Assembly (NCBI RefSeq): GCF_010448835.1
Contig: NZ_CP048409.1
Location: 4,815,501 to 4,879,500, forward strand
Direction: 5' to 3'
Length of the DNA stretch: 64,000 bases
Source: Draconibacterium halophilum
GTDB lineage: Bacteria > Bacteroidota > Bacteroidia > Bacteroidales > Prolixibacteraceae
Position 1 is the first letter of the stretch; each line of letters begins with the position of its first letter. A program made the translations under genes and the position numbers. The notes under the pieces were generated by a model. The model saw only the letters and a program-made list of their open reading frames with translations, was not told where the DNA came from and ran no database searches. This document shows, one piece after another, positions 45,592-54,200 of the stretch.

Positions 45592-46215
45592 ATGAAAGCA
45601 GACCTTTCAAACATAAAAAACATCATTTTTGATTTAGGGCGTGTGTTGCTAAACCTTGATTTTGATGCTTCTATAAAAGCCTTTCATAAAATTGGCAGCG
45701 ATAAAGAAGTTCTCGACCACAAAAATGCGTATGCCGACCCGATTTTCTATAATCTTGAAGTTGGAAAAATTACTCCTGCTGAATTTAGAACCGGCGTTAG
45801 GGAACTGCTAAAAAACGAGAAACTTACCGATCAACAGATTGACGAGGCATGGAGTGCCATGATTCTGGATATTCCTGAACAGCGCGTAAAGAAGGTGCAG
45901 GAACTCAGCAAAAAATACAAGGTTTATTTATTTAGCAATACCAATCAAATTCATATCGACAAATTGCTAGCGGAATTTAAAGCACAACATAGAATTGATT
46001 TTCCGCCACTATTTAATGCCGTTTATTATTCGCACGAAATTCACGACCGCAAACCGGAAGTCAGTTCGTATGAAAAGGTAATTGCACTTTCTGGTGTAAA
46101 TCCGGAAGAAACGCTGTTTGTCGACGATTTGGAAAAGAACATCATTGCGGCGCAGAAAGCCGGATTAAAAACTTTGTGGTTACAAAAAGGTATGGAAATG
46201 ACAGAGCTATTTTAA
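45592..46215 (+). CDS. HAD-superfamily hydrolase (IA type)
   Basis: This 207-residue protein has motif I in IIFDLGRVLLNLDFDAS, motif II LFSNTNQIH, motif III lysine near HDRKPEVSSYEK and motif IV FVDDLEKNIIAAQKAGL. The motif-I variant DLG instead of DxD is common in YihX-like phosphatases. It may act on a sugar phosphate; the substrate is unknown. Its end overlaps the convergent protease-cyclophilin gene by 9 bases. Confidence 0.88.
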   Translation: MKADLSNIKNIIFDLGRVLLNLDFDASIKAFHKIGSDKEVLDHKNAYADPIFYNLEVGKITPAEFRTGVRELLKNEKLTDQQIDEAWSAMILDIPEQRVKKVQELSKKYKVYLFSNTNQIHIDKLLAEFKAQHRIDFPPLFNAVYYSHEIHDRKPEVSSYEKVIALSGVNPEETLFVDDLEKNIIAAQKAGLKTLWLQKGMEMTELF

Positions 46216-47543
46216 GATGCGAACCCGTTTTATTCGGATATCTTCAATCGGCCGCCAACGCCGGTCGGTTTCTACCTGTACAATTTTATCAACCACATCC
46301 ATCCCGGAAGTTACTTGCCCAAAAATCGTGTAACTACCATCGAGGTGAGGTGCACCACCAACTGTTTTATAAGCTTGTCGTTGCCCGGCAGAAAACTCGT
46401 AATTATTGGCTTCTTCCAATTCATCCAGCCCCTTATCAAAATATTTACGGCCGGAAACGATATAAAACTGGGATCCATCAGAACGGCGGCGTTGATTTTT
46501 TGTATCCGGTTTTCGCGGCGAACCAATCATCCCGCGTTTATGATACAATCCAGGAACAATATGAGCTGGAATAGTGTAGCCCGGCCCTTCCATCCAACAC
46601 TTGCGCCGGGCACGGCATAACGGGTATCAGCAGCACCACTTTGTATTCCGAAGTCGTCTATCACACGGTGAATCAGCAAACTATCGAAATAATGCTCTTT
46701 AGCCAGCCTAATAAAATTATCGCGGTATTCGGGGGTTTCGTTAAACAGTTTTATGGTGATATTGCCGTAATCGGTTTCCAGTACCAGCCCTTTTATTTTC
46801 CGGTTTTCGGCAGCAAGCTTTTCATTCGATGTAGTTTTTAGCCTATCCAGCGGCTCGGGCGTTTCGGATTTTTTTTGTAGCATATCGGCAATAAATTCCG
46901 AGGGAATAGCAAAACTCCGCGTTTCAAAATTAACCGTTCCGGAATAAGCCACGCCAATCGCTTTCCCGGTTGATACGAAGATGGGCGCCCCAAATTGCGA
47001 TGTCCGAATTCGGTTCGTAATGCGGTATAACCTGCTTCCCCTGATATTTGCCAAATTCAGAACCTTACCGGTAAAAAGCTGCAGTGTTTTCCCGGTTTTT
47101 GGTGCCACATAAAACGATTTGGCAAAGTTCGGTAAAGTGTCTCGTTGTAATTCAATGGGCTCGCGCCGAATGCTGTCAACTTTAAGTATAATCAAGTCGT
47201 TTATACGATCGAAAGCCACAAAACTGTGAGCGTTGTATTTTTTACCCTCGTCAAACGGCTTCACCTTTACGTTGGTAGCCTGATTAACAAGCGAATATTT
47301 GGTAACCAACAAGTCTTCGCCAACAAAAAATCCCTGCCCCGATTCCAGAATCCGGTCTTCATCATACGAATCAATTTTTGCGATAGACGACATCAACTGA
47401 TTCCAGATATACTGTTTTTCATCTGCAGCAACGTCCGGGTTGACTGTTGTTTCTTCCTGCTGTGTTGCTTGTTTTTGTGCTTTATTTCCACAGGCACTAA
47501 AAAAAACAACAGCCAGCAATATGAAAAGAATTTGTTTTACCAT
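46207..47543 (-). pseudogene. Degenerate trypsin-like protease fused to cyclophilin, one-base frameshift
   Basis: The first frame (46527-47543) has a lipobox (C18), a trypsin-like domain (about 40-220) and the start of a cyclophilin domain (LVLETDYGNITIKLFNE). The second frame (46207-46593) continues with GPGYTIPAHI through SQFYIVSG. They join as VGWKGPGYTIP if one G is restored to the G3 run (plus-strand C3 at 46585-46587). The span is 1337 bases, one short of a multiple of three; the product would have about 445 residues. In the protease half the catalytic His and Ser positions read TKYSLV and SQFGAP, so it looks inactive. The fusion has not been seen by me elsewhere. Confidence 0.8.
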
Positions 47544-47547
47544 AACA

Positions 47548-48357
47548 CTACTTAATCACATTCACTTTGATTTTCACATCGTTATACGGCCGGTTATTGC
47601 CATCAGTTTTTAGGGCTGCAATTTTATCTATCACATCGAATCCCGAAATGCATTCGCCAAATATGGTGTATTTCCCATCCAGCTCAGGATAACCGCCAAC
47701 AGTAGTATAAGCTTCGCGCTGGGCATCAGAAAATTCAAGCGTATTGGGATTCAAATTGTAATCGGTTTCAATATTGTCTTTTATTTCACCGGCAAGCTCC
47801 CTGAACTCCTTCACCTTTTTCTCTTCTTTTAGTTGTTTCAGCTGCTCACGAACTTCGGGCGTCATATATTTCTCCACAATTTTTTTCCGGATAGGAATAT
47901 TCACCGCCATTTCCATCGTATCCAAAGCACCACTGGTATGCACACTTCCCTTTACAATAAAAAACTGTGAAATATCCGACTGCTTAAACGGGTTTACCTC
48001 GTCGGGTTGACGCGGCGCACAAAGCGATCCCTTTTTATGAAAATAGTGATCCAGAATTTCGTCGTCAACTGTTTTATCCGGATCGCCATAACCAATACGT
48101 TTCCCCGGAGGTGCGTTGCGAGAGCTTTTTGAACCGCCCTGAATCAGAAAATTCTCGATTACACGGTAAAACAAAGTGCCATCGTAATAACCCTGGTTGG
48201 CCAATTCAATAAAAGCTTTCTGGTGTTTTGGCGTGTCATCATACAATTCAAAACGCATATCGCCGTAGTTAGTCGAAATCTCAACAATTCGCGATTGCGC
48301 AGACACTGAAAACCCTAATAAACAAATAAATACAACTAATAAACCGGTTCTAAACAT
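47548..48357 (-). CDS. Cyclophilin-type peptidyl-prolyl isomerase, exported
   Basis: This 269-residue protein has a signal peptide (MFRTGLLVVFICLLGFSVSAQ) and a cyclophilin fold: NYGDMRFELYDDTPKHQKAF, LFYRVIENFLIQGG, SQFFIVKG and the closing YTIFGECISGFDVID. A helical insert of about 70 residues lies between the two halves, as in its neighbour. It is second in a row of three cyclophilin genes spaced 3-4 bases apart. The cyclophilin-fold residue QFFIV replaces the usual QFFI pattern only slightly. Confidence 0.92.
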   Translation of the reverse strand: MFRTGLLVVFICLLGFSVSAQSRIVEISTNYGDMRFELYDDTPKHQKAFIELANQGYYDGTLFYRVIENFLIQGGSKSSRNAPPGKRIGYGDPDKTVDDEILDHYFHKKGSLCAPRQPDEVNPFKQSDISQFFIVKGSVHTSGALDTMEMAVNIPIRKKIVEKYMTPEVREQLKQLKEEKKVKEFRELAGEIKDNIETDYNLNPNTLEFSDAQREAYTTVGGYPELDGKYTIFGECISGFDVIDKIAALKTDGNNRPYNDVKIKVNVIK

Positions 48358-48360
48358 AAA

Positions 48361-49179
48361 CTATTTTGTACTTTGTATTTCCATTTTTATATCCGTTTTC
48401 GGACGATCATACTGATCCGTTTCAACGGCAGCAATTTTATCCAAAACATCTAATCCCTCAACAACCTCGCCAAAAACCGTGTACTCTCCATCTAACGAAG
48501 GATAACCTCCAATGGTGGTATATGCCTGGCGCTGCGCGTCGGAAAACGCGAATTTTGGCTGCTCAGTCCAGGCACTATCAGCAGTTGCACGTAGTTCGGA
48601 AACAAAAATGTTAAAACCATCCTGATCGTTATTTTTTCGGTATTCATCCAGCGTGGGTTTTGCTTCAGCAAATTTTTCCTGTAAGAATTCGTTTTTCGCC
48701 CGGCTGTTCATCATCATTTCCATAGTATCCAGTTTTCCCGGAGTATAAACCTCGCCATGTACAATATAAAACTGCGAGCCGCTCGACCGTTTTTCAGGAT
48801 TTGACGTGCCACGCCGTGCCGCTGCCAAAGCTCCTTTTTTATGAATATGTTGTGGAAGTATCTCCGCCGGAATCGTATAACCCGGATTTCCACTACCCAA
48901 ACGTTCGCCTGGTGCTGCATCTTTCGAATCAGGATCGCCTCCCTGAATCATAAAGTTTTCCATAACACGGTGGAATAGTAGCCCATCGTAATATCCTTCG
49001 TCAATCAGTTTCAGAAAATTCTTTTTGTGTTCCGGCGTATCGTCGTACAATTTCAATTTGATTTCGCCAAATTCGGTTGAAATGACAACCAGATCTTGCT
49101 CGCTACGCTGTTTCGCATTGCTGCACGAAATTCCTACACCTATAAAAGCAATTAATATTAAACCAATTAATTTCTTCAT
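48361..49179 (-). CDS. Cyclophilin-type peptidyl-prolyl isomerase, lipoprotein
   Basis: This 272-residue protein has a lipoprotein signal with lipobox GISC (C19) and a cyclophilin domain (STEFGEIKLKLYDDTPEHK, LLFHRVMENFMIQGGD, SGSQFYIVHG, YTVFGEVVEGLDVLDKI) with the same helical insert seen in the next gene. The catalytic HRV motif is intact. It is first in the three-gene cyclophilin array, so envelope protein folding is its likely place. Confidence 0.93.
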   Translation of the reverse strand: MKKLIGLILIAFIGVGISCSNAKQRSEQDLVVISTEFGEIKLKLYDDTPEHKKNFLKLIDEGYYDGLLFHRVMENFMIQGGDPDSKDAAPGERLGSGNPGYTIPAEILPQHIHKKGALAAARRGTSNPEKRSSGSQFYIVHGEVYTPGKLDTMEMMMNSRAKNEFLQEKFAEAKPTLDEYRKNNDQDGFNIFVSELRATADSAWTEQPKFAFSDAQRQAYTTIGGYPSLDGEYTVFGEVVEGLDVLDKIAAVETDQYDRPKTDIKMEIQSTK

Positions 49180-49232
49180 TCGTTTTTAATTTTCTTATTT
49201 TGACATTATAAAATTCCTGTAAAGATAAAAAG

Positions 49233-50135
49233 ATGATAAACATTCACTCCAGCGTTCTTTTAATGTTCCTGATTTTTTCATGTTCATCGCCAACAAAGAA
49301 GGAAATTGCTACAGGAATAAGCTTACAAGCCGAACAATATATTCCGGAAGTAGATGGTAAAATGAATGAAATATCAGGATTGATGATTTACGACGATCAT
49401 CTTTGGGGATTTAACGACAGCGGCGGTAAAAACGAGCTTTATGGGTTTAACAAATCGGGGAAAATAAAATATGAAATTGAGCTTGACGATGCAAAAAACA
49501 GAGATTGGGAATCGATAACACAAAACGATAAGCACGTTTTTGTTGGCGACTTTGGAAATAATGGAGGCAACCGGGATAACTTGCGCATTTATAAAATCAG
49601 GAAAAAAGATATTTCGAACAAAGACGAGCAAAAAGTTGATGTGAAAGAGATTGAATTTGAATACGCCGACCAGGAGCGCTTTACTTATTTAGACCAAACC
49701 ACGCCATTTGATTGCGAAGCGATGGTGGCTTTTAAAAACAAACTTTACCTCTTTAGCAAAAACTGGCGCGACCGCACCACGTGGCAGTACGAATTACCAA
49801 CAAAAAAAGGCAAATACGACATTACGCCTACCGATACTTTTAATGTTAAAGGCCTGGTTACCGGAGCCGATATCAGCCCCAATAAAAAAATATTGGCGTT
49901 GGTTGGTTACGAAAATTTCCAATCGTTTATTTGGCTATTTTCAGATTTTCCGGAAGACCGCTTTTTTGAAGGACAAAGCCAAACCATTTATCTGGAAGGA
50001 ATTGACGGCGCCCAAACCGAAGGCATTTGTTTTTTAAACAACGACAGCATTCTGGTTTCGTGCGAAAAAACCAGAACGCACGATCAGCAAGTTTTTCTGT
50101 TCGATTTAAAAAAACTAAACGATGGAACACATTAG
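49233..50135 (+). CDS. Predicted lipoprotein, beta-propeller-like
   Basis: This 300-residue protein has a lipobox FSC (C17) and repeated short strands such as ISGLMIYDDHLWGFNDSGG, RDWESITQNDKHVFVGDFGNN and FDCEAMVAFKNKLYLFSKN, which suggest a beta-propeller. It recalls SdiA-regulated or phytase-like esterase families but I do not assign one. Its stop overlaps the GNAT start by 14 bases, so the two genes are coupled. Confidence 0.75.
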   Translation: MINIHSSVLLMFLIFSCSSPTKKEIATGISLQAEQYIPEVDGKMNEISGLMIYDDHLWGFNDSGGKNELYGFNKSGKIKYEIELDDAKNRDWESITQNDKHVFVGDFGNNGGNRDNLRIYKIRKKDISNKDEQKVDVKEIEFEYADQERFTYLDQTTPFDCEAMVAFKNKLYLFSKNWRDRTTWQYELPTKKGKYDITPTDTFNVKGLVTGADISPNKKILALVGYENFQSFIWLFSDFPEDRFFEGQSQTIYLEGIDGAQTEGICFLNNDSILVSCEKTRTHDQQVFLFDLKKLNDGTH

Positions 50136-50661
50136 GGTAAACCACAAAATCAGGCTCGAACTGATTAATTTGTCGATGGCCGACATTGTTTTTCAAACCA
50201 TCGACCACGATCGTGAATTCCTGAAAAAATGGCTTCCGTTTGTAAACTACACCAGCAAGGTTGCTGACACCAAAGCTTTTATTGAAAGTATTACACGAAA
50301 GGATGACAAAAGCGACCTGGTTTATACCATTTGGTACAACGAAGAATTTGCCGGATTGATTGGTTTTAAGGATACTGATTGGGTGAACCGAAAGACTGAA
50401 CTTGGCTACTGGCTGGCCGAAAAAATGCAGGGTAAAGGTATTGTAACAGCTTGCGTAGAAAAACTTATACGTTTTGCTTTTCAGAAACAAAAAATGAACC
50501 GCGTACAAATTAAAGTAGCCGAAAAAAATTTGCAGAGTGAAAAAATTCCAATGAAACTGGGATTTGTTTATGAAGGAACTGAACGCCAGGGAGAACACCA
50601 CAGCAAAGGGTACGTCAACCTTAGAATTTACAGTAAGCTTAAACACGAAACATCAGAATAG
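50122..50661 (+). CDS. GNAT-family N-acetyltransferase (RimJ/RimL type)
   Basis: This 179-residue enzyme has the acetyl-CoA pocket in GYWLAEKMQGKGIVTACVEKLI and the following RVQIKVAEKNLQSEKIPMKLGF motif, as in RimJ/RimL-type protein N-acetyltransferases. The substrate is unknown. It overlaps the upstream lipoprotein gene by 14 bases. Confidence 0.9.
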   Translation: MEHIRVNHKIRLELINLSMADIVFQTIDHDREFLKKWLPFVNYTSKVADTKAFIESITRKDDKSDLVYTIWYNEEFAGLIGFKDTDWVNRKTELGYWLAEKMQGKGIVTACVEKLIRFAFQKQKMNRVQIKVAEKNLQSEKIPMKLGFVYEGTERQGEHHSKGYVNLRIYSKLKHETSE

Positions 50662-50760
50662 CTGCAACCCTAACCATCTTTTCATGTCGATATAAGTGTT
50701 AAACAACGGTTATAATGCAGATTATTAGCCAATAAGTGAGACGAACTCATTGAAAGTTTA

Positions 50761-50768
50761 TATATTTG
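50761..50768 (+). promoter_or_regulatory. Bacteroidota -7 box upstream of the ACP-like gene
   Basis: TATATTTG matches TAnnTTTG exactly, 38 bases before the ATG at 50807. No convincing -33 box. Confidence 0.45.
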
Positions 50769-50806
50769 ACCCGTAAATTCATTTGTTCGAATTTTAAAAT
50801 TTTACA

Positions 50807-51073
50807 ATGCAGACAGAAACAGTTACAGAAAAGGCGCTTCGAAGAAACCTCTACCGGGTGTTGCGAAAAACAGGTGTTACCAGAGATAACATTTGTTTGA
50901 CGGCCTCGTTTTATGAGGATCTGAATTTCGACAACATCGATTGGACAATCTTTACACACTATTTAGAACGCATCTTCGACATTCGGATAAAAGATGAAAA
51001 GTTAAATAGTTTTTCAAATGTAAACGATACACTCCATTACTTACGCGGAGAATTGGTTTACTCAAGTAATTAA
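50807..51073 (+). CDS. Acyl-carrier-protein-like protein lacking the phosphopantetheine serine
   Basis: This 88-residue protein aligns over its length with acyl carrier proteins: ASFYEDLNFDNIDWTIFTHYLERIFDIRI matches the family's xxFxxDLGaDSLDxxELxxxLExxFdixI. Asn43 replaces the serine that normally receives phosphopantetheine, so the usual acyl-carrier chemistry is not possible. It may be a scaffold, a partner of another protein, or a degraded relative. It has its own -7 box and a terminator, so it appears to be expressed alone. Confidence 0.72.
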   Translation: MQTETVTEKALRRNLYRVLRKTGVTRDNICLTASFYEDLNFDNIDWTIFTHYLERIFDIRIKDEKLNSFSNVNDTLHYLRGELVYSSN

Positions 51074-51094
51074 GCAGCTTAAACAAAAATGACT

Positions 51095-51127
51095 AAAAAA
51101 GGGCCTCAATAGAAGAGTCCCTTTTTT
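51095..51127 (+). terminator. Intrinsic terminator after the ACP-like gene
   Basis: Arms AAAAAAGGGcCTC and GAGtCCCTTTTTT with one mismatch, followed by T-rich sequence, 22 bases past the stop. Confidence 0.82.
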
Positions 51128-51173
51128 ATTTGAACAATTTCAAATGAAATTTTGTATCTTACATCAAATTTAA

Positions 51174-52001
51174 ATGACCAAACAAATGGAAGAAGTAAAT
51201 AATTTATCAGAAAAGATTTACGATTTAGTAATGTCTTATGGTCCCAAATTAATCGGGGCAATTATCACGCTTATTATTGGTTTATGGGTTATCTCATTAC
51301 TCAGTAGTACTATACGTAAGCGTTTTGAGAAACAAAATGTAGACCCTTCACTTCGTGGCTTTCTTAACAGCCTTATTGGAATTGCCCTAAAAGTTATGCT
51401 ATGGATAGCGGTAATTGGAATGATGGGCGTTGAAATGACCTCATTTATTGCCATCTTAGGTGCCATCGGTCTGGCAATGGGATTGGCCTTATCCGGAACC
51501 TTGCAGAATTTTGCAGGAGGTGTAATGATCCTGCTATTTAAACCATTCAAAGTAGGAAACTATATAAGTGCCCAGGGACACTCAGGGACGGTTAATGAGA
51601 TTCAGATTTTTAATACCATATTAAAAACACCGGACAACAGAACCATTATTATTCCCAATGGAGGATTATCAACCGGATCGATGATTAACTTTTCTGCCGA
51701 GCCAAAACGCCGGGTAGACTTTACTTTTGGCATTGCCTACGGCGATGACGTGGATAAAGCAAAAGAAGTTTTAATGAAATTGATAAAAGCCGACGAGCGA
51801 ATAATAAATGATCCGGCCGAACCGTTTATTGCCGTTAGCGAACTGGCCGACAGCTCAGTTAACTTAGTGGTTCGTGTATGGGCCGAAGCCGCTAACTATT
51901 GGGGCATTCATTTCGATCTTCACGAAAAAGTATACAAAACATTCGATAAGGAAGGTCTGAATATTCCTTTCCCGCAAATGGATGTACATGTGCAGAAATA
52001 A
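51174..52001 (+). CDS. mscS: Small-conductance mechanosensitive channel MscS
   Basis: This 275-residue channel has three membrane segments (about 22-45, 68-90, 95-130), the pore helix AIGLAMGLALSGTLQNFAGGVMILLF and the cytoplasmic vestibule domain ending HFDLHEKVYKTFDKEGLNIPFPQ. It releases solutes under osmotic downshock. The second Met (51186) is an alternative start. A perfect hairpin follows 20 bases past the stop. Confidence 0.94.
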   Translation: MTKQMEEVNNLSEKIYDLVMSYGPKLIGAIITLIIGLWVISLLSSTIRKRFEKQNVDPSLRGFLNSLIGIALKVMLWIAVIGMMGVEMTSFIAILGAIGLAMGLALSGTLQNFAGGVMILLFKPFKVGNYISAQGHSGTVNEIQIFNTILKTPDNRTIIIPNGGLSTGSMINFSAEPKRRVDFTFGIAYGDDVDKAKEVLMKLIKADERIINDPAEPFIAVSELADSSVNLVVRVWAEAANYWGIHFDLHEKVYKTFDKEGLNIPFPQMDVHVQK

Positions 52002-52020
52002 TAAACTATATAGCAAAGAG

Positions 52021-52056
52021 CAACAAAGGGCACACCGGTCGGTGTGCCCTTTGTTG
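52021..52056. terminator. Bidirectional terminator between mscS and the DUF4252 gene
   Basis: Perfect 16-bp arms CAACAAAGGGCACACC and GGTGTGCCCTTTGTTG around GGTC. Convergent genes lie on both sides (mscS plus, DUF4252 minus), and the stem end supplies T-rich exits on both strands. Confidence 0.9.
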
Positions 52057-52073
52057 TTTAAAACCTGCTCCCT

Positions 52074-53033
52074 CTATTTTGTAATAATCCGAACAATTGT
52101 TAATTCGCTGTTCTTCTCATCCTGGTTTACATCTATAGTTTGAATCATGCCTTTTTCAAGCTCTTTTATTTTTTCTGCATCTACTTTTTTACCGTTAAGG
52201 TAGTACACAGTGCTATCGCCAGGGTAGTTCAGGAAAATGGGTTGCCTTCCGTATTTTTCAGCCATCTCACGGTGTTTCTCGGCCATCTCGCGCTGTTTCT
52301 CGAATTGTATTTGTGCCTGTCTTTCAATTTCTGCTATCTGTTCTTCCGACATACTTGCTTTTTCTGCCATTTCGCGCGCCCGGGCTTCAATTTCAGCCAG
52401 TCGTGCCTCGTCAAACTCAAAATCACGCACATAACCTGCACCGGGAAAATACGCTGATGAAGAGTTGTCAATCTTATACAAGTTCTCCAATCCACGCAGG
52501 TTTAAAGCTTTATTCAGGTCGGCGACATTTGACAAATCAATGTCACCATCTAATTCAACCAAACTGGTTGATCTTGACGAATTTGTTACCAAAGCCAATG
52601 CCGTTATCAAACCATCATTTCTTTGCAGGTAAACTTTTACCTCCTCACCCATACGCTTTTCGGTTTTCAACAACGAATAACCACTTTGTTTGTAGTGTTT
52701 GATTATATCTTCGTGTAATTCGGCTTCACCCGCCTTTTCTTTTTTTGCCGGTTTTTCATCGCCAAAAAATTCATTTGCCCGAACTCCAAAACGATTCTGA
52801 CTTATCACCAAAATATTATCCAAACTTTCCAATGCCTCTGCCAGTTCCGAGTTTTCATCTATGTTTTTCTTTTTCAGGTACAGATCGAACATATCGCTGC
52901 TTAGCATGCTGGCGCTAAAACCATCCTGGTTGGCATATTTTTCTGTTAACTGCTCAAACAGGCTCTGAGACTGCTGTGCCAATACCGGGAACACAATCCC
53001 GAGCATTAACACCATTACTACTAACTTTTTCAT
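52074..53033 (-). CDS. DUF4252-containing exported protein
   Basis: This 319-residue protein has a signal peptide (MKKLVVMVLMLGIVFPVLA) and a DUF4252 domain (about 25-185, SLFEQLTEKYANQDGFSASMLS and later LALVTNSSRSTSLVELDGDIDLS). A charged helical stretch follows (MAEKHREMAEKYG-type repeats, about 215-265), then a C-terminal part DSTVYYLNGKKVDAEKIKELEK that recalls plug-like domains of Bacteroidota M56 or TonB-linked proteins. It is longer than usual for DUF4252. It is third in the sigma-factor operon. Confidence 0.85.
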   Translation of the reverse strand: MKKLVVMVLMLGIVFPVLAQQSQSLFEQLTEKYANQDGFSASMLSSDMFDLYLKKKNIDENSELAEALESLDNILVISQNRFGVRANEFFGDEKPAKKEKAGEAELHEDIIKHYKQSGYSLLKTEKRMGEEVKVYLQRNDGLITALALVTNSSRSTSLVELDGDIDLSNVADLNKALNLRGLENLYKIDNSSSAYFPGAGYVRDFEFDEARLAEIEARAREMAEKASMSEEQIAEIERQAQIQFEKQREMAEKHREMAEKYGRQPIFLNYPGDSTVYYLNGKKVDAEKIKELEKGMIQTIDVNQDEKNSELTIVRIITK

Positions 53034-53142
53034 TTCTTCTATTTTTAATTGTTTTTACTCCATTTATAAATAAGGCCTGCAGAAACCTTTATTATTTAAT
53101 TCCACATTTACTCAATCCTTCAACATTTCAGTCCTTGATTCC

Positions 53143-53580
53143 TTAGTTTATAATAATTTCCACATCATCATCTACCCAAAGTACAAGCATGTCGTCGGGT
53201 TCCGGTTCAGGCTGCAAACTTTCCGACACCTGGAACAAGGCTTGCTCCATTACAAAAAACTGGTCTTCCAACTTTGTTTGCTTTTTATTTCTTACATCAA
53301 GGAAAACAGTTAACACAATCAATACAACAGCCGCTGCTGAAATAACCGAGTAGAAGTGCATTCGAATACTTTTCTTCTTAAATGCCTGTTTTTCAATTCC
53401 GGCAAAAAGGTCTTCCTCCAAACCCTCCGGAACAACAGATTCAATATCATAAAAAGAGAAAATGTCTTGCTCCGTACTTTTTGTTTTACTTTCTGAAACG
53501 GCGGCTTTCAGCTCCTTTTCTTCCTCCAGCGAAGTGTCACCTCTATAATATTTGTCGAGCATATTTTCCTGATGTGTCAT
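53143..53580 (-). CDS. Probable anti-sigma factor or regulator
   Basis: This protein of about 145 residues has an acidic N-terminal half (about 1-70) and one membrane segment (about 75-95, VISAAAVVLIVLTVFLDV), with a short acidic tail. Position and layout fit the anti-sigma factors of ECF sigma factors. The start is the ATG at 53580, which overlaps the sigma gene's end by 38 bases. No zinc-binding HxxxCxxC motif is seen, so this is not a ZAS-type anti-sigma. Confidence 0.65.
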   Translation of the reverse strand: MTHQENMLDKYYRGDTSLEEEKELKAAVSESKTKSTEQDIFSFYDIESVVPEGLEEDLFAGIEKQAFKKKSIRMHFYSVISAAAVVLIVLTVFLDVRNKKQTKLEDQFFVMEQALFQVSESLQPEPEPDDMLVLWVDDDVEIIIN

Positions 53581-54076
53581 AATCGTAAATTTTTTCAATT
53601 TCTTGTTTCACCTTTTGCCTGGCCCGCGAGAGAATTACCCGCAGGTTGGCCACTTCGTAACCGGTTATTTCTTTGATCTCGTCAAACGAAAAGCCATCAA
53701 CGTCGCGCAACTGAATAACCGTTTGGTACTTCTCCGGCAGATCGTTTATTACCTGCCTCACGTTCTCATATCTTTCTATCGTATCAGAATTTGTTCCTCC
53801 GGCTTCCAGATTTAAAATCCGATATTCCTGTTTCTCATCCATCGTTTCCGGTCGCTTCTTTTTCAGCAAATCAAAACTGTAATTTCGTGCCATCGTTACA
53901 ATGTAGGCCGACTGATTTCTACACTTGACCAATTCCTCTTTACGGTTCCACAACCGGAGCATCAATTCCTGTAAGGCGTCTCGCGTTTCTTCTTCATTTT
54001 TCAGAATTCGAAACAACATCGGGTACAGCTTTACCGAGTAAGGAATTACCATATTTTTAAACTCTTCAGTGGTCAT
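53543..54076 (-). CDS. ECF-type RNA polymerase sigma factor
   Basis: This 177-residue protein has sigma region 2 (about 10-80, MLFRILKNEEETRDALQELMLRLW) and region 4 (about 115-165, DLPEKYQTVIQLRDVDGFSFDEIKEITG with a helix-turn-helix). It is of the SigW-like ECF group. The next gene overlaps it, and DUF4252 follows, a conserved ECF operon in Bacteroidota. It would direct transcription of envelope-stress genes, by inference. Confidence 0.92.
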   Translation of the reverse strand: MTTEEFKNMVIPYSVKLYPMLFRILKNEEETRDALQELMLRLWNRKEELVKCRNQSAYIVTMARNYSFDLLKKKRPETMDEKQEYRILNLEAGGTNSDTIERYENVRQVINDLPEKYQTVIQLRDVDGFSFDEIKEITGYEVANLRVILSRARQKVKQEIEKIYDYDTSGKYARQIL

Positions 54077-54184
54077 CTGTTATATTTGACGAGTTGCTTT
54101 CAGTTTTATAACAAACCTTTTCAAAAAAATTATCGATTCTCTTTTAACACCGAAACTCAAGCTAAGCAGAAAAACTAATTTTGT

Positions 54185-54192
54185 TACTTTTG
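54185..54192 (+). promoter_or_regulatory. Bacteroidota -7 box upstream of mntP
   Basis: TACTTTTG matches TAnnTTTG exactly, 8 bases before the ATG at 54201, implying an almost leaderless transcript. No Mn riboswitch (yybP-ykoY) is visible in the gap. Confidence 0.45.
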
Positions 54193-54200
54193 CGGCACCA

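Noticed and set aside
54077..54200. Possible yybP-ykoY manganese riboswitch before mntP
   Set aside because: The only strong element is a -7 box 8 bases from the start, leaving no room for a leader aptamer.
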